From RYN-433 sp036558265 (lineage in GTDB: Bacteria > Planctomycetota > Phycisphaerae > Tepidisphaerales > Tepidisphaeraceae), in contig DATBFY010000405.1 in NCBI GenBank assembly GCA_036558265.1, positions 1-21,446 of the forward strand: DNA of 21,446 nucleotides, given 5' to 3'. The notes below the pieces were generated by a model. That model did no database searches. It had not been told where the DNA came from and was given only the letters and a program-made list of their open reading frames with translations. Made by a program: the position numbers and the translations under genes. This document shows positions 8,891 to 15,785 of this stretch, piece after piece; positions within the stretch are counted from its first letter, which is position 1; every line of letters starts with the position of its first letter.

Positions 8891-9661
8891 TCATTTCCCA
8901 GCGGTCCAGCCCCCGTCGAGGATCACCGTGCTGCCCGTCACGAACGCGGCCTCGTCGCTGGCGAGGTACACCGCGGCGGCGGCGACCTCTTCGGGCTTGC
9001 CCATCCGCCGAAGGGCCTGCGTGGCCGCCATCTCCTCGTACGCCTTCTTCGGATCCGGATACTCGCTGATCCGCTGCGCCACCCACGGCGTCTCGACGCG
9101 GCCCGGGCAGATCGCGTTGCACCGCACCTTCGTCCCCGCGTAATCCAGCGCCACGCACTTGGTCATCCCCACGATCGCAAACTTGGTCGTGCAGTACGCG
9201 AACCGATCCTTCACCGCCACCACGCCCCCGATCGACGCGATGTTGACGATCGACCCCCACTGCCGCTCGACCATCGCCGGCAGGAACGCCTGCGTCATGA
9301 ACATCACACCCTTGACGTTCACGCGCCAAAGCCGGTCGAGATCTTCTTCTTTGGTCGTCAGGACCGTCCCCACGCTGCCGATCCCGGCGTTGTTCACCAG
9401 GATGTCGATCCGCCCGCCGTTCTCGTCGAGCACGCGCTTGGCGCAGGCCCGGCAGGTGGCCTCGTCGCCGACGTCCACGACCATCGCGCTCGCCTCGCCG
9501 CCCGCGGTGACGATCTGCGCCGCCACGGCCGCCCCGCTCTTCTCATCCCGCTCCGCGATGCAGACCCTGGCCCCATGATCCGCCAGCGCCACCGCGATCG
9601 CCGCCCCGATCCCGCTGCCGGCGCCCGTGACCACGGCAACCTTGTCCCGTAGATCGAACAT
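8891..9661 (-). CDS. SDR-family NAD-dependent dehydrogenase, probably acting on a sugar or sugar acid
   Basis: 256 residues, a classical short-chain dehydrogenase. Visible motifs are the cofactor loop TGAGSGIG (12-19), acidic E37 after the second strand (suggesting NAD+ over NADP+), D63, NNAG (90-93), and the catalytic S143, Y156 and K160 (YCTTK). The C-terminus, GSTVILDGGWTAGK, is standard for the family. It is the last gene of a minus-strand operon behind an MFS transporter, from which it is separated by 12 bp; its Shine-Dalgarno overlaps the transporter stop codon. Paired with a COG3618 lactonase-like gene, it resembles L-fucose dehydrogenases or 2-keto-3-deoxy-L-fuconate dehydrogenases of non-phosphorylative pathways. 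SDR substrates cannot be read from sequence alone, so that assignment is inference. Confidence 0.85.
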   Translation of the reverse strand: MFDLRDKVAVVTGAGSGIGAAIAVALADHGARVCIAERDEKSGAAVAAQIVTAGGEASAMVVDVGDEATCRACAKRVLDENGGRIDILVNNAGIGSVGTVLTTKEEDLDRLWRVNVKGVMFMTQAFLPAMVERQWGSIVNIASIGGVVAVKDRFAYCTTKFAIVGMTKCVALDYAGTKVRCNAICPGRVETPWVAQRISEYPDPKKAYEEMAATQALRRMGKPEEVAAAAVYLASDEAAFVTGSTVILDGGWTAGK

Positions 9662-9667
9662 GCCGCA

Positions 9668-9675
9668 CCACCCTC
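9668..9675 (-). promoter_or_regulatory. Shine-Dalgarno of the SDR gene overlapping the MFS stop codon
   Basis: GAGGGTGG on the minus strand lies six bases before the ATG at 9661 and shares bases with the TGA at 9674-9676. This layout suggests translational coupling between transporter and dehydrogenase. Confidence 0.6.
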
Positions 9676-11011
9676 AGCGCGCGCCGGATGGCGCGTCGGA
9701 CGGCGTGTTCTCGATCACCGCCGCCGCCAGCCGGGGCGCAAGGATCTGGATCGCCGCGAACGCCGCCAGGTACGCCAGCCCGGAGCAGACGAACGGCACG
9801 ATGTAATTGTTGTGCTGCTCGACCGAGTAACCGACGATGATCTGGAAGATCGTCGCACCGACGTATCCGCACGTCCCGCCGAGACCGGCCACCGAGCCCA
9901 CGGCCCGCTTGGGGAACGTGTCGCTCACCAGCGTATACAGGTTCGACGAGAACCCCTGGTGCGACGCGGTCGCCAGCCCGAGCAGTGCCACGGCCCCCCA
10001 GAGCCCGGTCACGTTTTGCGCAAACATCACCGGCACGATCGCCACCGCGCAGATCAGCAACGCGGTCTTGCGCGCCGCGTTCACGCCCCACCCACGATGG
10101 ATCAACGACGACGAAAGCCACCCGCCCGCAATGCTCCCCACGTCCGCCATCACGTACACCACCACCAGCGGCAGCCCGATCGTCTTAAGGTTCAACTGGT
10201 GATGGTCGTACAGGAACTTGGGAAACCAGGTCATGTAGAACCACCACATCGAATCGGTCAGGAACTTGCCGATCGCGAACGCCCACGCCTGTTTGTAGGT
10301 CAGCAGCTTCGCCCAACGCACCTTGCCCGTCGGTTCCGGCGGATCGCTCTGGATGTGCGCCAGTTCCGCTGCCGACACGCGCGGATGTTCTTCGGGACGC
10401 CGATACAGCGGCACCCAGAGGAACAGCCAGATCAATCCCGCACCACCGGTCCCGATGAAGGCCCACTCCCACCCGTAATTCACGGCCAGCCACGGCACCG
10501 CCAGCGGCGCCAGGATCGCCCCGACGTTCGATCCCGCATTCACGAACCCCATCGCCAGCGCCCGTTCCCTTCGTGGGAACCACTCCGCCAGCGTCTTGGT
10601 CGCCGCGGGGTACGCCGGCGACTCGCTCACGCCCAACAGGCCTCGCATGATCCCGAACCCCCACGGCCCGCGCGCCACCGCGTGCAGCATCGACGCGATG
10701 CTCCACCCCAAAAGGGATAACGTGTACCCGATCCGCGTCCCCACGCGGTCCAGCCACGCCCCGGCCGCCAACTGCCCCGCCGCGTACGACAGCGCGAACG
10801 CCCCCTGGATATACCCATACTGCACGTCATCGATCCGATACAGTTTCTGCAGATCGCCCGCGAGAATCCCCATCACCAGTCGATCCACGTAGTTGATCGT
10901 GATCGCCAGGAAGACCAGCGTCAGGACAACCCAGCGAAAACGCGTGGGCGTCGGACCGTGCTGGAGTGGGAGAACCTCGGCCTGCGCGGTGGGGGTCTGA
11001 AGCGTCGACAT
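9674..11011 (-). CDS. MFS transporter, ACS (hexuronate/sugar-acid symporter) type
   Basis: 445 residues from ATG at 11011. The frame extends back to a TTG at 11056, but that adds a 15-residue non-conserved stretch and is unlikely. Twelve hydrophobic segments are readable. The first carries TINYVDRLVMGILAG, the signature position of the anion:cation symporter family (ExuT, GudP and relatives). The cytoplasmic loop after TM2 reads LDRVGTRIGY, the MFS G-x-x-x-D-R-x-G-R-like motif, and PAATKTLAEWFPRRERALA follows TM4. Family members import hexuronates, sugar acids or related carboxylates with a proton. It lies between a lactonase-like gene (57 bp upstream) and an SDR gene (12 bp downstream), so it probably imports the substrate or product of that pathway. 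The exact ligand is not determined. Confidence 0.85.
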   Translation of the reverse strand: MSTLQTPTAQAEVLPLQHGPTPTRFRWVVLTLVFLAITINYVDRLVMGILAGDLQKLYRIDDVQYGYIQGAFALSYAAGQLAAGAWLDRVGTRIGYTLSLLGWSIASMLHAVARGPWGFGIMRGLLGVSESPAYPAATKTLAEWFPRRERALAMGFVNAGSNVGAILAPLAVPWLAVNYGWEWAFIGTGGAGLIWLFLWVPLYRRPEEHPRVSAAELAHIQSDPPEPTGKVRWAKLLTYKQAWAFAIGKFLTDSMWWFYMTWFPKFLYDHHQLNLKTIGLPLVVVYVMADVGSIAGGWLSSSLIHRGWGVNAARKTALLICAVAIVPVMFAQNVTGLWGAVALLGLATASHQGFSSNLYTLVSDTFPKRAVGSVAGLGGTCGYVGATIFQIIVGYSVEQHNNYIVPFVCSGLAYLAAFAAIQILAPRLAAAVIENTPSDAPSGAR

Positions 11012-11068
11012 GGGTGCCCAAAAGTTACCCGCCCCCCTCTCTCCCGCCAAGCACAACGCGCGGCAAAA

Positions 11069-12022
11069 TCAGATCCCGAAAAACTTCGCCGCATTATCGT
11101 GAAATAGCCGCCGCCCGAACGCCTCACCACGCGGCTTGACCACCTCCCGCAGCATCTCCACCCACGCCTTGAAGCTCACCGTCTTCAAACACACCGGCCA
11201 GTTGCTCGCGAAGATCACCCGATCCTCGCCGAAGCGGTCCAGGCAGTAGTTGACCGCCGGGGCGACGGTGTCGGCGGTTACTTTGCCGTCCTCGCCGCTT
11301 TCCGCCACGCCGGAGATCTTGCAGATCACGTTCGGGTTCGCCGCGAGTCGGGCGATGCCCTCTTCCCATGCCTTGCGGGCGGCCGAGGGCTCTTTCGGCC
11401 ACCAGTTCACGTCCGGATTGCCGCAATGGTCCAGGACGAACCGTGTTGCCGGACATGCCCGCACCAGCCCGGCGGCCTCGGCCAGCAGATCGCTGCCCAT
11501 CAACAGGTCAAAGCTCATCCCGAAATCGCCCAGCAGCCGGACATCGCGGATGAACGGCGCATTTTCAAAACCGCCGCGGGGATAGCCGTGCCGAACTCCC
11601 TTCACGTACGGGCTGTCCTTGAACCCCCGAATGTACGGCCCGAAATCATCCGTACCGACACCTCCTCCGATCACCGCCACCGCCGTCGGAGCCGCCTTCG
11701 AACGACACAGCTCGATGACATAGTCGGCTTCGGCCGCGCGCTGCTCGGGTACAACCGCGACTTCGACGTATACCGCCCGAGTAACCTTCAACCCCCCAAT
11801 CGCCTTCGCGTACTCCTCCACCCCATACGACCGCCTCAACCGCTCCCCCGCACGGTCCAGCCAGGGGAGCCTGAACCGCTTAAGATCCCAGACGTGTTGG
11901 TGCGTATCGATGACGGGGCCGGTGTGGTCCGGAGGGGGTTCCGCCGATCGGACCCGCGTGTCGATCGCTGCCACCACCGCTGCAGCGGCCCCCTGAAGGA
12001 ACGCGCGCCGACAAATGGACAT
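11069..12022 (-). CDS. Tat-exported COG3618-type amidohydrolase (sugar lactonase-like)
   Basis: 317 residues from ATG at 12022. An in-frame ATG at 12052 would add ten residues, but 12022 places the twin-arginine signal CRRAFLQG directly at the N-terminus (R5, R6) ahead of an Ala-rich hydrophobic stretch. The catalytic TIM barrel begins with VIDTHQHVWD (H41, H43), followed by FVLDHCGNPD and, near the C-terminus, VIFASNWPVC. COG3618 enzymes include L-fuconolactone and L-rhamnonolactone hydrolases, and the head THQHVWD with the SNWPV end is typical of that group. Position 274 is Asn, where characterised lactonases usually have the metal/catalytic Asp of GSDWPV. Asn also occurs in uncharacterised relatives. 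It is the first gene of the operon with the MFS and SDR genes, and the signal puts it in the periplasm. Confidence 0.8.
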   Translation of the reverse strand: MSICRRAFLQGAAAAVVAAIDTRVRSAEPPPDHTGPVIDTHQHVWDLKRFRLPWLDRAGERLRRSYGVEEYAKAIGGLKVTRAVYVEVAVVPEQRAAEADYVIELCRSKAAPTAVAVIGGGVGTDDFGPYIRGFKDSPYVKGVRHGYPRGGFENAPFIRDVRLLGDFGMSFDLLMGSDLLAEAAGLVRACPATRFVLDHCGNPDVNWWPKEPSAARKAWEEGIARLAANPNVICKISGVAESGEDGKVTADTVAPAVNYCLDRFGEDRVIFASNWPVCLKTVSFKAWVEMLREVVKPRGEAFGRRLFHDNAAKFFGI

Positions 12023-12152
12023 ATCTTGCATTTTTAATAGACTATGCGACATTTGGAAAATATATTGGTAAAATAGTCATATTGTTGTTGAAATGGAGAA
12101 GTTATTGGATTAAAGATACTATTCGTCTCATTGCAACGCCGAGGAGCTGTCC
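12023..12152. promoter_or_regulatory. AT-rich divergent promoter region
   Basis: This roughly 130-bp gap separates the minus-strand lactonase operon from the plus-strand sorting locus. It is strikingly AT-rich in a GC-rich window. On the plus strand, TTGAAA (12088-12093), 17 bp, then TAAAGA (12111-12116) is a weak sigma-70-like pair. TATATT at 12059-12064, read on the minus strand, could serve the other direction. The boxes are poor matches, so only the region, not the exact promoters, is supported. Confidence 0.4.
12141..12146 (+). promoter_or_regulatory. Shine-Dalgarno of the VPE-CTERM substrate gene
   Basis: GAGGAG lies six bases before the ATG at 12153. It supports this start for a very short gene that could otherwise be dismissed. 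Confidence 0.7.
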
Positions 12153-12422
12153 ATGCAAAAGTTCGTTCGACGGTCACTTGTCCTCTCTCTCGCCCTGGCT
12201 AGCTATGTCGTGCTGCCGTCCGGCGTTGCCCAAGCGGGGAATGGCAACGATCAAGGCCAGAACGGCAATGACCAGGGTCAGAACGACAACAGCCAAGGCG
12301 GCGGCGGCAAGAAGGCCGTGCCCGAGATGAGCCTGGTTGCAGGGGGAGCCGCAATAGCGCTGGTGGCGGGCGGGATCGTGGTCATGGGTATGCGGCACCG
12401 CCGGAAGAGCCCCGCAGCTTAA
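12153..12422 (+). CDS. Small PEP-CTERM-like (VPE-type) exosortase substrate
   Basis: 89 residues with three clear parts. Residues 1-28 are a Sec signal peptide (basic MQKFVRR, hydrophobic core, cleavage after VAQA). Residues 29-58 are low-complexity, built from three heptads (NGNDQGQ, NGNDQGQ, NDNSQGG) plus GGKK. Residues 56-85 form a sorting signal: VPE, a roughly 20-residue Gly/Ala/Val-rich membrane segment, and a basic RHRRK tail. This tripartite end is the exosortase recognition pattern, in the VPE variant and not the common VPEPS. The exosortase gene starts 60 bp downstream on the same strand, so it is very likely the processing partner. Cleavage at both ends would leave about 30 hydrophilic Asn/Gln/Gly residues, with no folded domain. 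The function of the product is unknown. Confidence 0.75.
   Translation: MQKFVRRSLVLSLALASYVVLPSGVAQAGNGNDQGQNGNDQGQNDNSQGGGGKKAVPEMSLVAGGAAIALVAGGIVVMGMRHRRKSPAA
12240..12302 (+). repeat. Three tandem 21-bp units coding the NGNDQGQ heptads
   Basis: Units at 12240-12260, 12261-12281 and 12282-12302 encode heptads that drift from exact (first two) to degenerate (third). At the DNA level the first two differ at several third positions. Such units can expand or contract by slippage. Confidence 0.6.
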
Positions 12423-12482
12423 CGCAAATCTCTCTTGTCACTTAGTGGGTGTCGGGAATTCCCGGTGGGGCGCGCGCCGCAA

Positions 12483-13445
12483 ATGCGTATGACCGTGCGT
12501 TTGATCGGGCTTGTTCTGTTATTGCCGTGCGAAGCCCTGGTGCTGGGGATGGGTTTCGACGGCGAATCGCTCGACCGATTCCCCCCGGGATGGTGGAGCG
12601 TCGTGTTCGCGGTGATGCCGCGATTGCTTCGGGTTGCGACCGCCGTTGTGACGATTGGCCTGCTGCTCGCGGGCCGGCATCTGCGCGGCCGGGTCAGCGA
12701 GCAGGTCCGAATTGGCCCCGCCCGGCGAATCAGGACGCTCCTGCTGGCACATCTCGTGGCCTTTGCCTGCACGCTTGGGGCGACCTACATGCTGTTCTCC
12801 GCCCATCCCGAGGTGCGTGCCCACGCCGGCGCGTGGGTCGCCGCTTGGCTGGCCTCCATCGTACTCACGACGCTCTCCTGGGCCGCGCTGGTCTGCCCAC
12901 CCGATCTTCTTCGGGGCAGCCTGGCCCGGAGATTGGGCGGGGTGCTGTTGATCGCCGCCTGCTGCGGCCTGCTCGCCTGGGCGGTCGGGCAATACACCGA
13001 GCGCTGGTGGGACGCGTTGCGCCGCCCGACGCTGAACCTCTCGGCGTCGCTGCTCCGGTGCGTCGATGGGTCTGCCTGGGCCGATCCGCCGCAGTACCTG
13101 ATCGGCGCCCGGGACTTCACCGTCGAGATCAGCCGGGAATGCTCCGGCTACGAGGGGATCGGATTGGTCTGGGTGTCGCTGGGCACGTGGTTCGTCTTCG
13201 CGCGGCGGCGGCTTCGATTCCCGCAGGTCTTCCTGCTGCTGGCGGCGGCCACGCTGGCGGTGTGGCTCGCCAACGCCGTGCGGATCGCGGCCCTGATCTA
13301 CATCGGGGCGCACGTGTCACCGGCGGCGGCCCTGGGGGGCTTTCACTCATACGCCGGCGCGCTGCTGTTCGCCGCCGTGGTGCTCGGTTCGGCCTGGGTT
13401 GCGTACCGCTCGCGATTCTTCGCAAGGGAAGCTTCAGGGGGCTGA
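12483..13445 (+). CDS. Exosortase, stand-alone (XrtE-like N-terminal half)
   Basis: 320 residues from ATG at 12483. A TTG at 12435 would extend it by 16 residues, but the added part is not hydrophobic. About eight membrane segments are readable. The exosortase triad is present: C220 in ISRECSGYEGIG, R267 in NAVRIAALIYIG, and H288 in GGFHSYAG, each in or at the edge of a membrane helix. Exosortases are transpeptidase-like enzymes that cleave PEP-CTERM signals on the outer face of the inner membrane. The N-terminal part (RLIGLVLLLPCEALVLGMGF) and the VPE-type substrate next door recall the exosortase E / VPEID-CTERM group. That group usually carries a fused CPBP-like protease domain, which is absent here. 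A 57-residue membrane protein follows. The family call is firm; the subtype is inference from memory of the family. Confidence 0.85.
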   Translation: MRMTVRLIGLVLLLPCEALVLGMGFDGESLDRFPPGWWSVVFAVMPRLLRVATAVVTIGLLLAGRHLRGRVSEQVRIGPARRIRTLLLAHLVAFACTLGATYMLFSAHPEVRAHAGAWVAAWLASIVLTTLSWAALVCPPDLLRGSLARRLGGVLLIAACCGLLAWAVGQYTERWWDALRRPTLNLSASLLRCVDGSAWADPPQYLIGARDFTVEISRECSGYEGIGLVWVSLGTWFVFARRRLRFPQVFLLLAAATLAVWLANAVRIAALIYIGAHVSPAAALGGFHSYAGALLFAAVVLGSAWVAYRSRFFAREASGG

Positions 13446-13585
13446 TACGACCCTGTCATTTGGCAACTTTCTCGTTGCAGGCAAGCGATTGCCACGCAAC
13501 AATACCAAAGCCGGGCCTGCCTCCACATCTGTTCAATCCGCGAGAACGCACGCGACCCGGCTCCGCGCGGAACCACCGGCCCCCC

Positions 13586-13613
13586 CGCGCACGTCGATTG
13601 TTGGACGTGCGCG
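13586..13613 (+). promoter_or_regulatory. 10-bp perfect stem-loop between the exosortase and the small membrane protein
   Basis: CGCGCACGTC and GACGTGCGCG pair perfectly around an 8-base loop, GATTGTTG. No T-run follows on the plus strand, so it is not a classic intrinsic terminator. It lies in the roughly 220-bp gap after the exosortase and 56 bp before the next start. It could be an attenuator, an mRNA 3'-end protector or a protein-binding dyad. Confidence 0.4.
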
Positions 13614-13669
13614 CGACCACGAATCGCCACATCGGCCGGCGCCCGCGCCATACGCGAGGTGACGCGCCC

Positions 13670-13843
13670 ATGTCGATCCGCGCCAAACGTGCCGTGACCG
13701 TTCTCCTCGGGGCCGTGGGGATCATTTTCATGCTGGCCATGTCCTTCCACATGCTGCCCGACAACCAGGCGATGTTCTGGGCATGCGCCTGCTTCGTCCT
13801 CTCCGGCCTGGTCTGGGCCTTCCCAAGCGGGGCCGACGAGTGA
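13670..13843 (+). CDS. Small two-segment membrane protein of unknown function
   Basis: 57 residues, starting at ATG 13670 behind a GAGGTGA-type Shine-Dalgarno about seven bases upstream. A basic N-terminus (MSIRAKR) leads into one hydrophobic helix (about 9-27). A short polar break follows (HMLPDNQ), then a second helix (about 35-51, with two Cys close together in ACACF) and an acidic end (GADE). I do not recognise a family. Its place after the exosortase and its membrane nature make it a candidate accessory part of the sorting locus. It may equally be independent, since the gap of about 220 bp contains a hairpin. Confidence 0.5.
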   Translation: MSIRAKRAVTVLLGAVGIIFMLAMSFHMLPDNQAMFWACACFVLSGLVWAFPSGADE

Positions 13844-13941
13844 GCTTAAGCGACTGACACCGTTCATGGCCGCCACAAGCTCGTGCCGGCGGCGTACGAC
13901 AATCAGGGGCACCTCTTCCAAGGCAAAGGGACATTGGGCTT

Positions 13942-15093
13942 ATGGACTTCCAACGACTCCTGCGTTTCGCGGTCGAACACGACGCCTCCGACATCCACAT
14001 CCAATCGGGGCTCCCCCCCACGGTCCGCATCGGCGGCATCCTGCGGCACACCGACCAGCAGGCCACCACCGACGAGGACGCCCGCGCGTTCATCGGCTCC
14101 ATCATCCCGGCGCGCTTCCGCGACAACTTCGACGAGCGCATCGTCAAGGGGATGGACTTCTCCTACTTCCTCCCCGGCCTGGCGCGCTTCCGCTGCTCGG
14201 CCTACAGCCACCTGAGCACCGCCGGCATCGTTATGCGCATCATCAAGAGCCGCATCCCGACGATCGCCGAGCTTCACCTGCCGCCGATCATCAGCGACAT
14301 CGCGCTGGCGCACCGCGGGATCACGCTGGTCACGGGCACGACCGGCTCGGGCAAGTCCACGACGCTGGCGGCGATGATCGACCTGATCAACCAGACCCGC
14401 CCGTGCAAGATCGTGGCCATCGAGGACCCGGTCGAGTACCTGCACACGTCCAAGCACGCGATCATCGCCCAGCTGGAGGTCGGCTCGGACACGCCCAGCT
14501 TCGACCAGGCGTTGCGGCAGGTGCTGCGGCAGGACCCGGACGTCGTGCTCGTGGGCGAACTGCGCGACATGGACACGCTGCGGATCGCCCTGCGCGCCGC
14601 CGACACCGGGCACCAGGTGCTCTCGACCGTCCACTCCGCCAGCGCCCCGCAGACGATCGAGCGCATCATCGCCATGTTCCCCCCCGCCGAGCACAAGCTG
14701 CTGCTCACGCAGCTCGCCGGGAACCTGGAGGCGATCATCTCGCAGCGGCTGGTGATCTGCCGCGACGGCTCGCGCCGCCCCGCGGCCGAAATCCTCCGCG
14801 GCGGGCCGGTGCCGACCAAGTACATCCTCGAGGGCCGCGCCCTGGAACTGTCGGACTACATCCGCACCGCCGGCAACGGCCAGCAGCTCTTCGACCAGGA
14901 CCTGATGCAACTGTTCCGCAAGGAGCTGATCAGCTACCAGGAGGCCATGCGTAACGCGACCAACCGCGACGCGCTCACGACCGCCTTGCGCGGGATCAAG
15001 TCCTCCACCGGCATCACCGACGCGCCCGGCGGCCCCAATCCCAACCACGCGACCAACGGCCCGCAGCCGAAAGTGTCGGCGAACCACCATTGA
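13942..15093 (+). CDS. pilT: Type IV pilus retraction ATPase, PilT type
   Basis: 383 residues, slightly longer than the usual 345-375. The N-terminal PAS-like domain begins VEHDASDIHIQSGLPP, typical of PilT. The RecA-like core has Walker A GTTGSGKST (132-140), the Asp box around IVAIEDPVEYLH, Walker B ending VGELRD (E206 is the likely catalytic Glu), and the His box DTGHQVLSTVHSASA. PilT hexamers depolymerise type IV pili and power twitching or DNA uptake; PilU is the main alternative within the family. The last roughly 40 residues (RGIKSSTGITDAPGGPNPNH onward) form a Pro/Asn/Gly-rich tail not needed for the core. No other pil gene is in the window, so it is an orphan here. It ends next to a large inverted repeat facing the convergent lipoprotein gene. 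The start lacks a strong Shine-Dalgarno. Confidence 0.9.
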   Translation: MDFQRLLRFAVEHDASDIHIQSGLPPTVRIGGILRHTDQQATTDEDARAFIGSIIPARFRDNFDERIVKGMDFSYFLPGLARFRCSAYSHLSTAGIVMRIIKSRIPTIAELHLPPIISDIALAHRGITLVTGTTGSGKSTTLAAMIDLINQTRPCKIVAIEDPVEYLHTSKHAIIAQLEVGSDTPSFDQALRQVLRQDPDVVLVGELRDMDTLRIALRAADTGHQVLSTVHSASAPQTIERIIAMFPPAEHKLLLTQLAGNLEAIISQRLVICRDGSRRPAAEILRGGPVPTKYILEGRALELSDYIRTAGNGQQLFDQDLMQLFRKELISYQEAMRNATNRDALTTALRGIKSSTGITDAPGGPNPNHATNGPQPKVSANHH

Positions 15094-15103
15094 GCGGTGA
15101 AGT

Positions 15104-15198
15104 ACGTGAAACGTAAAACGTGAAGACGTGAAACAAGTCCCCTCGCCAGGGCACCCTCGCAAGGAAACTTGTTTCACGTTTCACGTCTTCACGTTTCA
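15104..15198. repeat. GTGAAAC-rich inverted repeat between convergent genes
   Basis: The left arm (15104-15138) and right arm (15167-15198) are built from repeated ACGTGAAAC/ACGTGAAG units. The inner 13 bases of the arms (ACGTGAAACAAGT, 15126-15138, against 15167-15179) pair exactly, as do eight at the outer end. The middles differ by a shuffled unit order. The loop is about 28 bp. It fills the gap between pilT (+) and the lipoprotein (-), where a folded RNA could end transcription from both sides. In translation it gives FTFHVSR-type peptides, which from memory recur as spurious intergenic ORFs in related genomes. Confidence 0.65.
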
Positions 15199-15215
15199 TC
15201 TCTCGCCCCGTCCGC

Positions 15216-15749
15216 CTACTTCCCAACCACCCCGGTCGTCGTCGCCCTTGTCGTCGCCGGCTTGTCCGGCAGCAGCAGGTCCGGCACGTGGACCTTGCGG
15301 ATGCCGGAGATTGCGCTGGCCTGGGTTTCGGGCGGCAGCGGCATGCGGTAGCCGATCCAGTTGCCCCCCTTCTCCTGCACGTAGAGGATCACCTCGTTGA
15401 GCATCGGCGGATCGGGGGGCTTGGTCGGGCCGCTGGCCATGCCCATGAACTCGTGATATTTCCAGCCCTGCACGGTCTCCAGGACGCCGAGGTAATGGCC
15501 CTTGGCGTCGGTCTTCTCCTTCTGGGAGCGGTCGACGTACTTGACGGCGGACTTGGCGAGCTTGTCGGGCAGGTCCGGGGCCTCGGGGGAGTTGGGCCGG
15601 GTCATGCGGACGGCGACGCCCTTGACGGGGGTCCTGCCATCCGCGCGATAGACGTGGCCGTCGTACTCGTACTTGAAGCCCCCCTCGACGGTGATGCAGC
15701 CGGCAACGGACAACGCGGCGACGATTGCGGCAACCATGCGAACGATCAT
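15216..15749 (-). CDS. Lipoprotein with a carboxypeptidase-regulatory-like (transthyretin-like) domain
   Basis: 177 residues from ATG at 15749. GGAGAGG lies just upstream, and a GTG at 15761 would only add four residues. The N-terminus MIVRMVAAIVAALSVAGC is a lipoprotein signal peptide with lipobox VAGC (C18 lipidated). Residues after 25 read GHVYRADGRTPVKGVAVRMT, the opening strand of a carboxypeptidase-regulatory-like beta-sandwich, and KTDAKGHYLGVLE is its second half. The rest is Pro-rich and unassigned. Such domains are common in planctomycete envelope proteins and usually have no enzyme activity. The gene starts 36 bp after the L-lactate permease stop on the same strand, suggesting co-transcription, though a functional link is not obvious. 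Confidence 0.65.
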   Translation of the reverse strand: MIVRMVAAIVAALSVAGCITVEGGFKYEYDGHVYRADGRTPVKGVAVRMTRPNSPEAPDLPDKLAKSAVKYVDRSQKEKTDAKGHYLGVLETVQGWKYHEFMGMASGPTKPPDPPMLNEVILYVQEKGGNWIGYRMPLPPETQASAISGIRKVHVPDLLLPDKPATTRATTTGVVGK

Positions 15750-15785
15750 GAACCTCTCCACACCGGGAACGAGTCACCCGATCAT

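Noticed and set aside
12449..13669. Long plus-strand frame overlapping the exosortase and leading into the small membrane protein
   Set aside because: Only its last 57 codons, from the ATG at 13670, have their own ribosome site and hydrophobic helices. The rest is a shadow of the exosortase.
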